DNA of 64,000 bases. It comes from Pseudidiomarina halophila (GTDB lineage: Bacteria; Pseudomonadota; Gammaproteobacteria; Enterobacterales; Alteromonadaceae). Positions within the stretch are counted from its first letter, which is position 1; each line of letters opens with the position of its first letter. Location: assembly GCF_003987215.1 (NCBI RefSeq), contig NZ_PIPW01000001.1, positions 868,001-932,000 on the forward strand, written 5' to 3'. The notes under the pieces were generated by a model. It did no database searches. It was not told where the DNA came from and saw only the letters and a program-made list of their open reading frames with translations. The translations under genes were made by a program, and so were the position numbers. This document shows positions 36,094 through 44,152 of the stretch, piece after piece.

Positions 36094-37110
36094 ATGGATA
36101 AAACTGAGCAGTTGTCGCCTGCCTATTTTGGTTTTGTGATGGCGACCGGAATCATTGCCATCGCGGCGCACCAGCAGCAGTATCCCTGGATAGCCTATAC
36201 ACTGTTCGCTATCTCCTGCCTTGGCTGGGTCACGCTTAGTTTCCTTTACAGTTACCGCGCCGCGCGATTTACCCATGTTTTTGTCGATGACTTGACTAGT
36301 CATAGCCGCGGGCCAGGTTTTTTCACCAGTGTCGCAGGCACCGCACTGGTTGGTAGTCAGGCTTTCATTCTGTTCGACGCTTATTGGGTGGCGTTTGTAA
36401 GCTGGATCATCGCATTACTGCTGTGGATTGTACTTACCTACACAATTTTTACAGCGCTGACTATTCGCCGCGACAAACCCACGCTTGATAAAGGTATCAG
36501 TGGAGCATGGCTGCTGGCGGTCGTCGCTACGCAATCGGTAGCAGTTTTAAGTGCCATTTTAGCCACTAACACCGCCCAGCCCTGGAAACTCGAGCTTAAC
36601 TTCTTAGCGCTATCGATGTGGCTATGGAGTGGGATGCTCTACATCTGGATGATGTCGCTGATTTTTTACCGCTATACGTTTTTCCAGTTCGTACCAAGCG
36701 ACCTGGCGCCGCCCTACTGGATCAATATGGGCGCTATGGCGATCTCAACGCTGGCCGGATCATTGCTGGTCATTAACTCGACGGAGGCGCCCTTTCTCTT
36801 AACCTTAACGCCCTTTATCAAAGGCTTTACCATCTTCTACTGGGCCACCGGAACCTGGTGGATTCCGATGCTGCTGATTTTAGGGATATGGCGCCACGTC
36901 GTGCGCAAGTTTCCGTTTGCCTATGACCCACTCTACTGGGGCGCAGTGTTCCCGCTTGGCATGTACAGCGCCTGTACCTACGTGATGCTGCAAGCCATGG
37001 AATTTAACTTCCTGCACGGACTACCCACGGCCTTTTTCTATATCGCGTTGCTAGTCTGGGGCGTAACGTTCTGGGGATTGTGTAAAGCCGTTGCAGCTCG
37101 CGTGGCGTGA
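36094..37110 (+). CDS. TDT-family (SLAC1/TehA-like) transporter
   Basis: About 338 residues with ten membrane segments. LSPAYFGFVMATGIIAIA at the start and the central YWINMGAMAISTLAGSLL are typical of the tellurite-resistance/dicarboxylate transporter family, which includes TehA, Mae1 and the SLAC1 anion channel. The substrate is unknown; organic acids or anions are likely. GTG 36082, TTG 36088 and ATG 36094 are all in frame; AAAGGAG (36074-36080) fits TTG 36088 best by spacing, so a start two codons earlier is possible. Confidence 0.82.
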   Translation: MDKTEQLSPAYFGFVMATGIIAIAAHQQQYPWIAYTLFAISCLGWVTLSFLYSYRAARFTHVFVDDLTSHSRGPGFFTSVAGTALVGSQAFILFDAYWVAFVSWIIALLLWIVLTYTIFTALTIRRDKPTLDKGISGAWLLAVVATQSVAVLSAILATNTAQPWKLELNFLALSMWLWSGMLYIWMMSLIFYRYTFFQFVPSDLAPPYWINMGAMAISTLAGSLLVINSTEAPFLLTLTPFIKGFTIFYWATGTWWIPMLLILGIWRHVVRKFPFAYDPLYWGAVFPLGMYSACTYVMLQAMEFNFLHGLPTAFFYIALLVWGVTFWGLCKAVAARVA

Positions 37111-37193
37111 GTCTGATCATACAGTGGCGTGAGCCTGACCATACAAACGAGGGCGCGTCGCGGGGTACGTACGCGCCCGTGTCTATGTTTACC

Positions 37194-37424
37194 CTATTCG
37201 TCGTCGCCGTTGAGCTTTTTCTTGGCCTCAAGAATATCCGCTAAATAATCCTGTTCCGGACCAGGCATATTCTCTTCCGTAGCGACCTGGAGCTCCAGAG
37301 CGTCATACTCCCATTGATCCAGAACTTGCTTTTTCTGATCATGAGTCAGATTGCTGTCGTTCAATACGTCCTCGGGGTTCTCATACGCTTTAGACGGATC
37401 TTGTAAGATGGCTTCCAGCTTCAT
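37194..37424 (-). CDS. Conserved hypothetical 76-residue acidic protein
   Basis: Starts MKLEAILQDPSKAYENPEDV, then LTHDQKKQVLDQWEYDALEL, EENMPGP and a Lys/Asp tail. I recall similar short proteins in many Proteobacteria without a function; the DPSKAF-like and LTxDQKxxVLxxWEYDA motifs recur in them. GGAGG five bases upstream fixes this ATG rather than the one at 37448. Soluble and helical. Confidence 0.7.
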   Translation of the reverse strand: MKLEAILQDPSKAYENPEDVLNDSNLTHDQKKQVLDQWEYDALELQVATEENMPGPEQDYLADILEAKKKLNGDDE

Positions 37425-37616
37425 AACGCCTCCTGTATCCAGTAGCAATTCAAAAGTGGGATCATTTATAATCCCTACCTCCTTTAAGACTAGACGACAT
37501 CTGTGAAATCGCCACCGTTGCGAGTGACTGAATGCGAGGAATTTTTAGGAAAGCGCAGACATTGCACGTTTGGATTATTCGGTGCAATCTACACTGCTCG
37601 AGCGGCGCACAATGTT

Positions 37617-38414
37617 TTAGAATTGCACGATGCCGCGGCATTTCGGGTAAGCGCCGCAGCCCCAGAATTGCTGCCCGGCGGTTTCCCCACGCTTACTTTC
37701 CCGCAACACCATCGCACCGCCGCATTTCGGGCAAGTGATATTGCCTGTAGCGCTGGCTTTGGCATTCAGCGTTTCGCGCACGTGACGCACGTGGTCACGG
37801 TTCGTCTTGAACGAACGCTCCAAGCGTCCTTGCTCGATTTGTTGCTTCAGCTGAAACACCTGATCGCTGCTCAGCACCGGTTAGGTTTTACTCTTGATGT
37901 AGGAGATATAAGCACCACCGTAGGCCACATTAGCAGGCATAGCAGTCTTAAACACACTATCCCCGATAAACACTACGACAGAATGAATCTGCTCATCACT
38001 CAGGTCCAACAGCGACTGCAGCGTTTTAACGTGCTTGTAGTTCTGATGCAGAGGATTCTGAAACTTGGTCGTATGCCGATAAATTTTCTGGGTCCAGGTC
38101 TTCTGGTTCTCTGCGCCGAAAATCCACCCCTTCATATACTTGGTTTCCACCACGAAAACGCCATAGACCGAAACAATAATATGATCGATCTGCGTGGTTC
38201 CGGTGTCCGTCAAAAGGGTCACATCTTTAATCAGGTGATAGGTATCATGGTCCAGACGGAAATACGCCGCCATGTTAACCAGAAATTCACCCAACTTTCC
38301 CTTAAACCAAGCCGAGGTGAAAAAGGCAGCCAGTACCGCGAACGCGACAACATAGCCACCATAAGTCAGCAGCAAGCCAGTCGCCTGCTCAATCAATACC
38401 GCCGTCACATCCAT
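37617..38414 (-). pseudogene. NERD-domain protein with C-terminal topoisomerase-type zinc finger, interrupted by an in-frame TAA
   Basis: One reading frame broken by a single TAA at 37881-37883. The first part (177 residues) has an N-terminal membrane helix and a NERD nuclease-related domain (KGKLGEFLVN, DHIIVSVYGVFVVETKYMKGWI). The second (from CCG-GTG at 37878) continues in the same frame with LERSFKTNRDHVRHVRETL and a C4 zinc finger, CPKCGGAMVLR...FWGCGAYPKCRG. NERD plus topoisomerase zinc finger is a normal single-protein design. The stop most likely replaced a Glu codon (GAA to TAA). GGAGA precedes the start, 29 bases after the GPP34 gene. It may be a fresh pseudogene, a truncated active protein, or a sequencing error. 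Confidence 0.8.
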
Positions 38415-38443
38415 TTATTTATTCTCCATCAAAACTTGAACTG

Positions 38444-39172
38444 TTAGCAGCTGGTCGAGGCGCTGGTGGCTGCGCTGGTGCTGGCTGCCATAATCGCCGG
38501 CATTATCGCGGCCATCATGACGGCTACCTCAACCGCGGCGATGACATCTTTCGCAGTTTTACCCAATAGCTCGCCGTTTACCACTTGTTCAATACGTTCC
38601 TTATTTGCCTTCAACTCTTCTTTACTGAAGACCTGCGGCAATAACCGAGCGCCTTTGGCTAAGGAAACAATGACCGCAATTCGTGGATCAATTTCCAGTG
38701 GCCGATCAAGAATCAACCGACGCATTTCACTGCGCAGATGTTGTTCCGGCGCCGGATTCACTTCCGGATACACCCGCTTGGTAAACAGCCAGAGCACCTT
38801 CTTCTCTTCCAACTCGACGATACCGTCCGCCACCAATGCCTGCGCAACTTTATGCTTCAACTTAGGGATTGCCCCTACGCGCATCACCCAGTCTTTCAGT
38901 TTGCCACGACGTTTCGCAGTGGCCATCTTCTGGAGAGCTTCGTCAAACACCTGATCACCCGTTGGCGTGTCATCCAGCACTCGTACTTTGTCTTTATTTT
39001 CCGCGTCAACTTCAATACGCTTCATCAAAAGCAGTTCGGCCAGAATCGCAGCCGCCACACCATAATTGATATAAGCCGCATTCATGGTGCCCTTCTCTTC
39101 GCAAAGCGCCAGCAACATCAATGCTTCATAAAGCTTCAGCTGCGATTCAGTAGTCGGGGTTCCAGTAGGCAT
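38444..39172 (-). CDS. GPP34 (GOLPH3-like) family protein
   Basis: A 242-residue protein with LKLYEALMLLALCEEKGTM, AAAILAELLLMKRIEVDAE and DDTPTGDQVFDEALQKM, the pattern of the GPP34 phosphoinositide-binding family; bacterial members are of unknown role and may associate with membranes. The C-terminus is unusual: VAVMMAAIMPAIMAASTSAA, a hydrophobic Ala/Met run and then a Ser/Thr/Ala tail ending in Cys. GGAAGA precedes the ATG. It overlaps the small gene upstream by 37 bases and is followed by the NERD gene, so the three are probably one operon. Confidence 0.8.
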   Translation of the reverse strand: MPTGTPTTESQLKLYEALMLLALCEEKGTMNAAYINYGVAAAILAELLLMKRIEVDAENKDKVRVLDDTPTGDQVFDEALQKMATAKRRGKLKDWVMRVGAIPKLKHKVAQALVADGIVELEEKKVLWLFTKRVYPEVNPAPEQHLRSEMRRLILDRPLEIDPRIAVIVSLAKGARLLPQVFSKEELKANKERIEQVVNGELLGKTAKDVIAAVEVAVMMAAIMPAIMAASTSAATSASTSC

Positions 39173-39336
39173 AGAAATCTTCCCATTTTTGTTGTCTTAG
39201 ACGATTGCGTGGCAAGCTCCGTTTGATCTAATCCATAGCCCGCACGTTCATGTTGCAACAAGTAGCCAAGTTGCCGCGCGAACTCGCGCACCACCTTAGT
39301 CGTTTGTTCCATTTCGCCTTGCTGCTCCAAATTCAT
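39136..39336 (-). CDS. Hypothetical 66-residue protein before GPP34
   Basis: Not recognised. It begins MNLEQQGEMEQTTKVVREFA and has a charged helical N-terminal part, then QTELATQSSKTTKMGRFLCL. A strong ribosome site (GGAGG, five bases before the ATG) supports translation, and it overlaps the GPP34 start by 37 bases in another frame. It could be a real first gene of the operon or a leader that couples translation. Confidence 0.45.
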   Translation of the reverse strand: MNLEQQGEMEQTTKVVREFARQLGYLLQHERAGYGLDQTELATQSSKTTKMGRFLCLLEPRLLNRS

Positions 39337-39804
39337 AGTAACCTCCATGTTATCTCCCATAAATTCAGTCTACCCTATACCCGTAGCTTCTGAGCATGAC
39401 AAAAACGTAACATTCTGTGAGCAATCCTAGCTTCCGGAGTCTCCATAAAACCACAATCTCATCAACCGTAGCGGCGATCGGAGCCTGGAATTAAGCACTG
39501 AACTAAGAGTAGAACAGAGCACAAAACTCAAACGGGAACTAGAACTAAATCGAGAGCTAATCCTATACCGAGAGCTAACCCTATATACACATCGTCGAAT
39601 GAAATGAGATATCTAATACTCATTTCAAATCAACAGCTTAAATCATAGGGTTGTTATCCCCACAGGTATGCAGCTGCTATAAGGCATTATTTTCGGCTTT
39701 TTAAACAAGGCTACGCACACATTCATCGCTATTTAAACTGCCTGCAGCGGAGACGCTCGGCCGGCAGCACAGGCGCTAAGCGGTGGCGGAATTATGGATA
39801 GAGG
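39337..39804. other. 468-bp gap with short tandem repeat and inverted repeat
   Basis: No gene found. An imperfect tandem repeat of the unit CGAGAGCTAAYCCTATA lies at about 39551-39586, preceded by looser GAACTA-type copies. A GAAATGAG / CTCATTTC inverted repeat with a ten-base loop is at 39601-39626. A GC-rich stretch with GCCGGC lies near 39758-39766. The base composition differs from neighbouring genes (AT-rich, purine-rich on the plus strand). Confidence 0.5.
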
Positions 39805-40344
39805 CTAAAAGCTGGAGCCTGGTTGCTGCATGAAGGCGTGTTCTTCGGCGGTGGTGGTTCGGCCTAGAATTGCGTTTCTGTGGGGATATCGGCCGAACCG
39901 CAAAAGAATATCGCGGTGCTTTACTTCAAAGTCATAGTTGTTCTCGAGGCCCGGCTGGTTAAAGAGTTGCATGGCTTGCTCATGAATCACCAAAGATTCG
40001 CTATGCATGTAGGGCATGTACAGAAACGCTTTTTCGGTTGCATCAAGCTTTTGATCAACGCCTAATCGCACGGCCTCCTGGGCGAGCGCTAATGACATAG
40101 GATCCTGGGCAAATGCCCGCGGGGAGTCGCGATAGACATTGCGTGAAAATTGATCGAGTACGATGATCTCAGCCAACCGTCCGTGTGCAGATTCGCGCCA
40201 CTGCCAGCACTCTCCTGCTGCCGCAGCTTCCAGCACGGCACCGAAGCGCTCGGTGATAGTCGCATCCAGCTGATCATTTTTGCTGAACCAATCGTCAGGT
40301 GTCAGCTCGTCGAACCAAAACTCTAAAACGTCGTTTGCATTCAT
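39805..40344 (-). CDS. DUF924 family protein
   Basis: A 179-residue soluble helical protein: NDVLEFWFDELTPDDWFSKN at the start, GRLAEIIVLDQFSRNVYRDSPRAF in two helices, and KAFLYMPYMHSES. These are the marks of DUF924, a tetratricopeptide-like family of unknown role. It ends with FGRYPHRNAILGR and EEHAFMQQPG. The longer frame from 40380 lacks support; the ATG at 40344 follows GGAGAG. Confidence 0.88.
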   Translation of the reverse strand: MNANDVLEFWFDELTPDDWFSKNDQLDATITERFGAVLEAAAAGECWQWRESAHGRLAEIIVLDQFSRNVYRDSPRAFAQDPMSLALAQEAVRLGVDQKLDATEKAFLYMPYMHSESLVIHEQAMQLFNQPGLENNYDFEVKHRDILLRFGRYPHRNAILGRTTTAEEHAFMQQPGSSF

Positions 40345-40393
40345 TACGCTCTCTCCCAAAGTTGACTTAGCATAGCCCAACCGGCGCTAATAA

Positions 40394-40430
40394 TAAAAAG
40401 CCCCATGCAACAGCTGTTGCACAGGGCCTT
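40394..40430 (-). terminator. Terminator of the BON-domain gene
   Basis: On the minus strand AAGGCCC and GGGCTT close a long stem whose inner part TGCAACAGCTGTTGCA is self-complementary, followed by five T. It lies 31 bases after the BON gene. Confidence 0.8.
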
Positions 40431-40460
40431 GAGAAAAACCTAAAGCGTCAGAAAACGCTG

Positions 40461-40805
40461 TTATTCCTCTCTTACTTCCAACTGATTTTCCACTCCTACT
40501 ACGCCTTCAGTATCACGAGCGATACGTCCAAACTCGATGTAGTCGTCATGGGTGGGAACTACGCCACTGAGGATGACAACCCCTCCTTTTGTTTCCACTG
40601 TGACTTGCGCGCCACTTGCGTGCGCCATCAGTGCGCTTTGAACTTTGGCTGTAATGGCTGCATCACTGACGTGGTCGCCGCCATCCTGGGTTGCAACCTC
40701 GGTGGCTTGACCTGCGGGAGTTACCTGCGTTGTCGCCATGGCAAAAGTACCAAAGGTTAACGCCATAATCGAAGCCAGTGTGGTAAATACATGTTTAATT
40801 TTCAT
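40461..40805 (-). CDS. BON-domain periplasmic protein (OsmY-like)
   Basis: A 114-residue protein with a signal peptide (MKIKHVFTTLASIMALTFGT, cut near AMA-TT) and one BON domain with VSDAAITAKVQSALMA, TKGGVVILSGVV and VVGVENQLEVREE. OsmY-type proteins help against osmotic and envelope stress. GAGGAGG before the ATG at 40805 fixes the start; the open frame to 40973 is not needed. Divergent from the 40974 gene. Confidence 0.85.
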   Translation of the reverse strand: MKIKHVFTTLASIMALTFGTFAMATTQVTPAGQATEVATQDGGDHVSDAAITAKVQSALMAHASGAQVTVETKGGVVILSGVVPTHDDYIEFGRIARDTEGVVGVENQLEVREE

Positions 40806-40973
40806 GAGATTCCTCCTCATTTCACGTAGCAAAATTGCTTTGTCACTATCACTATAGCTATCTGAGTAAGAATATAAAGTTGCTTTGCACGGCTTTAGCT
40901 TTGCGAAGATTAGGTTAATTTCTGAACATCGACTAAACCTATAAGGTAATACTATGCCAATGGAGGCAATCAA

Positions 40974-41516
40974 ATGAACCGCATTTTAGCTATTTTTACC
41001 AGCCTGACCTTGGCGCTAAGCTCGACCGCTGTTTTCGCGCAGGCGCAGGAGCAGGATTCCAGCAAAACTAAAGGTGCTGATCAGGCGGTCGATGCGAAGA
41101 CGCAGGCCCGAGAGCTCGATAAAGCAACACCCAAGCTTGCCGAATCCCTTGTCCGTCCGGAAGTCGAACCCGATTTCATTGATGAGGATTCAGACGATGA
41201 CGGCTTGGCCGAAACCACAGTAGACACGGCACCTACGCCGGTTCAGGCTACTGATGAGGCTGCACCTATTTACCAGCAAGATCCTGGCCGAATTAAGGTC
41301 GGTGAGGTGACCCTGGAAAAGCAGGAAGACATTGACGCGGATGCTTATGGTGACGGTGCTGACAGTGCAGAAAGCACAGAACGTAAGCGCCCGGGGCGCA
41401 CTAAGTACAGTGACATTACGCTGAAAAAACAAAACACTTCAGGCGACGGCACTGAAGAAGATACCGAGCAAGCTGAAGAGAAGAAAACCGAGAAGAAAAA
41501 AGGCGGCAACCGATAG
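40974..41516 (+). CDS. Secreted acidic disordered protein, unknown function
   Basis: A 180-residue protein: signal peptide (MNRILAIFTSLTLALSSTAV, cut near VFA-QA), then a charged, disorder-like chain. Two related segments appear, GRIKVGEVTLEKQED and GRTKYSDITLKKQNT, about 37 residues apart, and a Glu/Lys-rich tail (EEKKTEKKKGG). No family recognised. It may be a periplasmic or surface protein. The last codons contain the stem of a terminator used by the M14 gene on the other strand. Confidence 0.6.
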   Translation: MNRILAIFTSLTLALSSTAVFAQAQEQDSSKTKGADQAVDAKTQARELDKATPKLAESLVRPEVEPDFIDEDSDDDGLAETTVDTAPTPVQATDEAAPIYQQDPGRIKVGEVTLEKQEDIDADAYGDGADSAESTERKRPGRTKYSDITLKKQNTSGDGTEEDTEQAEEKKTEKKKGGNR

Positions 41517-41526
41517 TTACCGCCTT
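41495..41526 (-). terminator. Terminator of the M14 peptidase gene, inside the 41516 gene's end
   Basis: On the minus strand AAGGCGG-T-AAC / GTT-G-CCGCCTT makes a ten-pair stem with one mismatch, followed by six T. It starts seven bases after the M14 stop. The stem overlaps the last codons and stop of the plus-strand gene. Confidence 0.75.
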
Positions 41527-41532
41527 AGGTCA

Positions 41533-42948
41533 CTAATTAAACTGGATGACCACCCCCGCCAACACGGCGATAGCAACCTGATCCTGTTGTTGCAACAAGA
41601 AAGTAGCGTTTTGCCGTTGTTGGGGGCGTGATCCAGGGATCGAGCGCGGATTCACCAACACCGGTAGATGGGTGCTGATGCTCAGAATTCTGGCGTCACC
41701 ATTAAAGTGGGTGAAGCCTTCTTTCATCAGGTTCAGGTACTCATGATGTGAAAGAGTCAGACCTTCATCTGGAATGGTATAGGCCTTGCCTGCTTTATAG
41801 GTGAGCTCTTTGGCATCATGACGCTCGAATGCGGGAAACACCGACAAGTCGCCAACTTCGCGGATATAGCCGTTCTGTCGTGCGTCTGAACTACGATTGA
41901 TACCAATATCGATACGGTAGGTATGTTCGCCATCGACCACCTGTACTGCATCGAAGATCACGTCTTTAAAGCTATTCGAATTGTTCATCGGGATGCTGTG
42001 GTATGGCTCCAGCGATACGTCTGCATAGGCTTCGCTGGCGATACTGTCGAGCGCCCGCACCAACATCGCGACGTTCACTGCGCGGGCTTTCTGCCGGTTT
42101 GGATCCTGCGGATATGCGCCTGACTCAATCAGAATAGTGCTGATGCCCATCGCCGAGAAATTATCGCCAAACGCGCGTGGCGCAAAGGTGTCGTTATAGC
42201 GGCCGACATGACCGGGGATCATCGCATCCGTTACTGCACCCAGATCGCCGATTAGCTGCATGGCACGGCCACGGCTGCCATTGATATCCTTAGCATGGTT
42301 GTAAGCGGGCGCCAGCACCGAGATGGTTGCGGTTTTACCTGTGTTGCCGACTTCATAGTAACGACTTTGGTCATGCAGGTTAAAGCCAAAATCCGGCTGC
42401 AATACCCTGCCTTGTGCCATTAACATACGTCCTTCTGGCGTCTGTTGTGCCATAGCGTCACGGTTTACATCGATACCCTGCACGTTATAGCGTTGCGCAA
42501 GTTCTGCTCCGTCTGGGTTGACCATAGGAATCATGTGCAAGGTGATGTCATCGGCCCAGCTCGCCCGCCATTCGGGATCCGTTTCAATTTTTTGCATCAG
42601 ATCGAATAACGCAGGTGTGGCAGTCGATTCATCACCATGCATCTGTGACCACATGAACACCACAGTATCGCCTTCACCGACACTGATGCGATAAATTGGC
42701 CGGCCCTGATAGGAGCTACCCACCTGCTCGATACGAAACAGGTCGTTTTGCTTTACCTGCTCAATTAATGGCTCGATGTCAGCGAAACGAATCTGCTGTT
42801 TATCTAATCCAGGCACCAGCTCCGGGTCATAATGATGATTATGTTGATGTTCATCATGAGTTTTCGGGTCATGGGCCAACGCGCTTGCAGGCATTACTGT
42901 AGCAGCGATAAAGGCACTAACGATAAGGGGGTACATAAGTTTTTTCAT
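41533..42948 (-). CDS. M14-family zinc carboxypeptidase, secreted
   Basis: A 471-residue protein with a signal peptide (to ALA-HD) and a His-rich mature start (HDPKTHDEHQHNHHYDPE) that may bind metal. Zinc ligands of M14 are in QMHGDEST (H and E) and NLHDQSRYYE (H); NPDGAELAQRYNVQGIDVNRD carries the substrate arginine, and LIESGAY the catalytic Glu. It probably removes C-terminal residues from peptides in the periplasm or outside. Single gene with its own terminator. Confidence 0.9.
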   Translation of the reverse strand: MKKLMYPLIVSAFIAATVMPASALAHDPKTHDEHQHNHHYDPELVPGLDKQQIRFADIEPLIEQVKQNDLFRIEQVGSSYQGRPIYRISVGEGDTVVFMWSQMHGDESTATPALFDLMQKIETDPEWRASWADDITLHMIPMVNPDGAELAQRYNVQGIDVNRDAMAQQTPEGRMLMAQGRVLQPDFGFNLHDQSRYYEVGNTGKTATISVLAPAYNHAKDINGSRGRAMQLIGDLGAVTDAMIPGHVGRYNDTFAPRAFGDNFSAMGISTILIESGAYPQDPNRQKARAVNVAMLVRALDSIASEAYADVSLEPYHSIPMNNSNSFKDVIFDAVQVVDGEHTYRIDIGINRSSDARQNGYIREVGDLSVFPAFERHDAKELTYKAGKAYTIPDEGLTLSHHEYLNLMKEGFTHFNGDARILSISTHLPVLVNPRSIPGSRPQQRQNATFLLQQQDQVAIAVLAGVVIQFN

Positions 42949-43081
42949 TATTTATTGCTTCTCAGGGTTCAATTACTAATAAATTATTACTAGGATTGAG
43001 AGTAGCCGTTGACGTCGAACTGCGTCAACCAGCAAAAGTTAAACAGGCCCAAATCTAAGACTAATAAAAGGTAACCTTGTT

Positions 43082-44152
43082 ATGGATCGCAGATCGTTCA
43101 TAAAAACTCTGGCCGCTGGTGCGGTCGCAACGCAGTTTATGTCTCCTGCTAAACTCGCTGCCTCGCCTTTCGCTGCGGGCTCTTCGGCGCTAGGTGCCGG
43201 CCGCTTGCCGAAGCGGCTGAAAGCAGGTGATACAGTGCGTATGGTTGCCCCTGCCAGTGCGGTACAGGACCGTCATCATGTGCTGATCGCCAAGGAAACC
43301 TTTGAACAGTTAGGCTTTAAGGTGCAACTCGGCGAGCATGTATTCGGTCGCTATGGCTACCTTTCCGGCACGGACCAGCAACGTGCCGAAGACGTCAATA
43401 AAGCTTTTGCGGACGACAAGGTCGATGCCGTCATCGCTGTGCGTGGCGGCTGGGGCTGTAATCGCATTCTGCCGTTGCTCGACTACGACATGATTAAACA
43501 GAACAACAAAGTCTTACTTGGTTACAGTGATATCACCTCGTTAATGAATGCGCTCTATGTAAAAACCGGCATGGTTTCGTTTCATGGTCCAAACGGCTAC
43601 TCCTACTGGGCTGATTTTCAGGCGCAGCAGTTCAAAGATATGCTCATGGAAGGTAAAGCGACTACCATGCGCAACTACAAAGAAAAAGAAGAAACCCTGA
43701 CCATGATGACCAATCGCACCACCACGGTAAATGGCGGCAAGGCGCAGGGCGTTATGGTAGGCGGTAACCTGACGGTATTGACCAGCTTATGCGGAACACC
43801 CTACTTCCCCGACTTGCGCGGCAAGATCCTGATGCTCGAAGACGTTGGCGAAAATATCTATCGCATTGACCGCTTCTTGTCCCAGTTACAACTTGCCGGC
43901 CACCTCGATGACGTTGCTGGTATTGTGTTCGGCCATTGCACCGAATGCGATCCAGGTGGTGGCTTTGGTAGTTTCACCCTGCATGAAATTTTCGAGCATT
44001 ACTTTAAACCGCTCGGCGTGCCGACCTACACCGGCGCCCAGTTCGGCCACATCCGCGACAATCATATTTTGCCAGTGGGTCATGTGGTTGAACTCGACGC
44101 CGATGCTGCAACCGTTAGCTTACTCGGTAGCGCGGTCAAGACGGTTGCGTAA
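43082..44152 (+). CDS. S66 family LD-carboxypeptidase with Tat signal
   Basis: A 356-residue serine peptidase of the LdcA/MccF family. The N-terminus MDRRSFIKTLAAGAVATQF is a twin-arginine signal. RMVAPASAV, AVRGGWGCNRILPLLDY, the nucleophile S149 in GYSDITSL and the late GAQFGHIRDNHILPVG (catalytic His) are family marks. LdcA enzymes cut the L-Lys/DAP-D-Ala bond in murein recycling, usually in the cytosol; export by Tat suggests a periplasmic role or another substrate. The end overlaps tsaC by 33 bases in opposite direction. Confidence 0.9.
   Translation: MDRRSFIKTLAAGAVATQFMSPAKLAASPFAAGSSALGAGRLPKRLKAGDTVRMVAPASAVQDRHHVLIAKETFEQLGFKVQLGEHVFGRYGYLSGTDQQRAEDVNKAFADDKVDAVIAVRGGWGCNRILPLLDYDMIKQNNKVLLGYSDITSLMNALYVKTGMVSFHGPNGYSYWADFQAQQFKDMLMEGKATTMRNYKEKEETLTMMTNRTTTVNGGKAQGVMVGGNLTVLTSLCGTPYFPDLRGKILMLEDVGENIYRIDRFLSQLQLAGHLDDVAGIVFGHCTECDPGGGFGSFTLHEIFEHYFKPLGVPTYTGAQFGHIRDNHILPVGHVVELDADAATVSLLGSAVKTVA

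Noticed and set aside
37503-38447. 314-residue open frame on the plus strand
   Set aside because: It is antisense to the NERD gene and starts in its 3' flank; composition and lack of a ribosome site mark it as a shadow.
39651-39665. DnaA-box-like TTATCCCCACA and possible origin
   Set aside because: One extra C breaks the 9-mer, it stands alone, and no origin genes are near.
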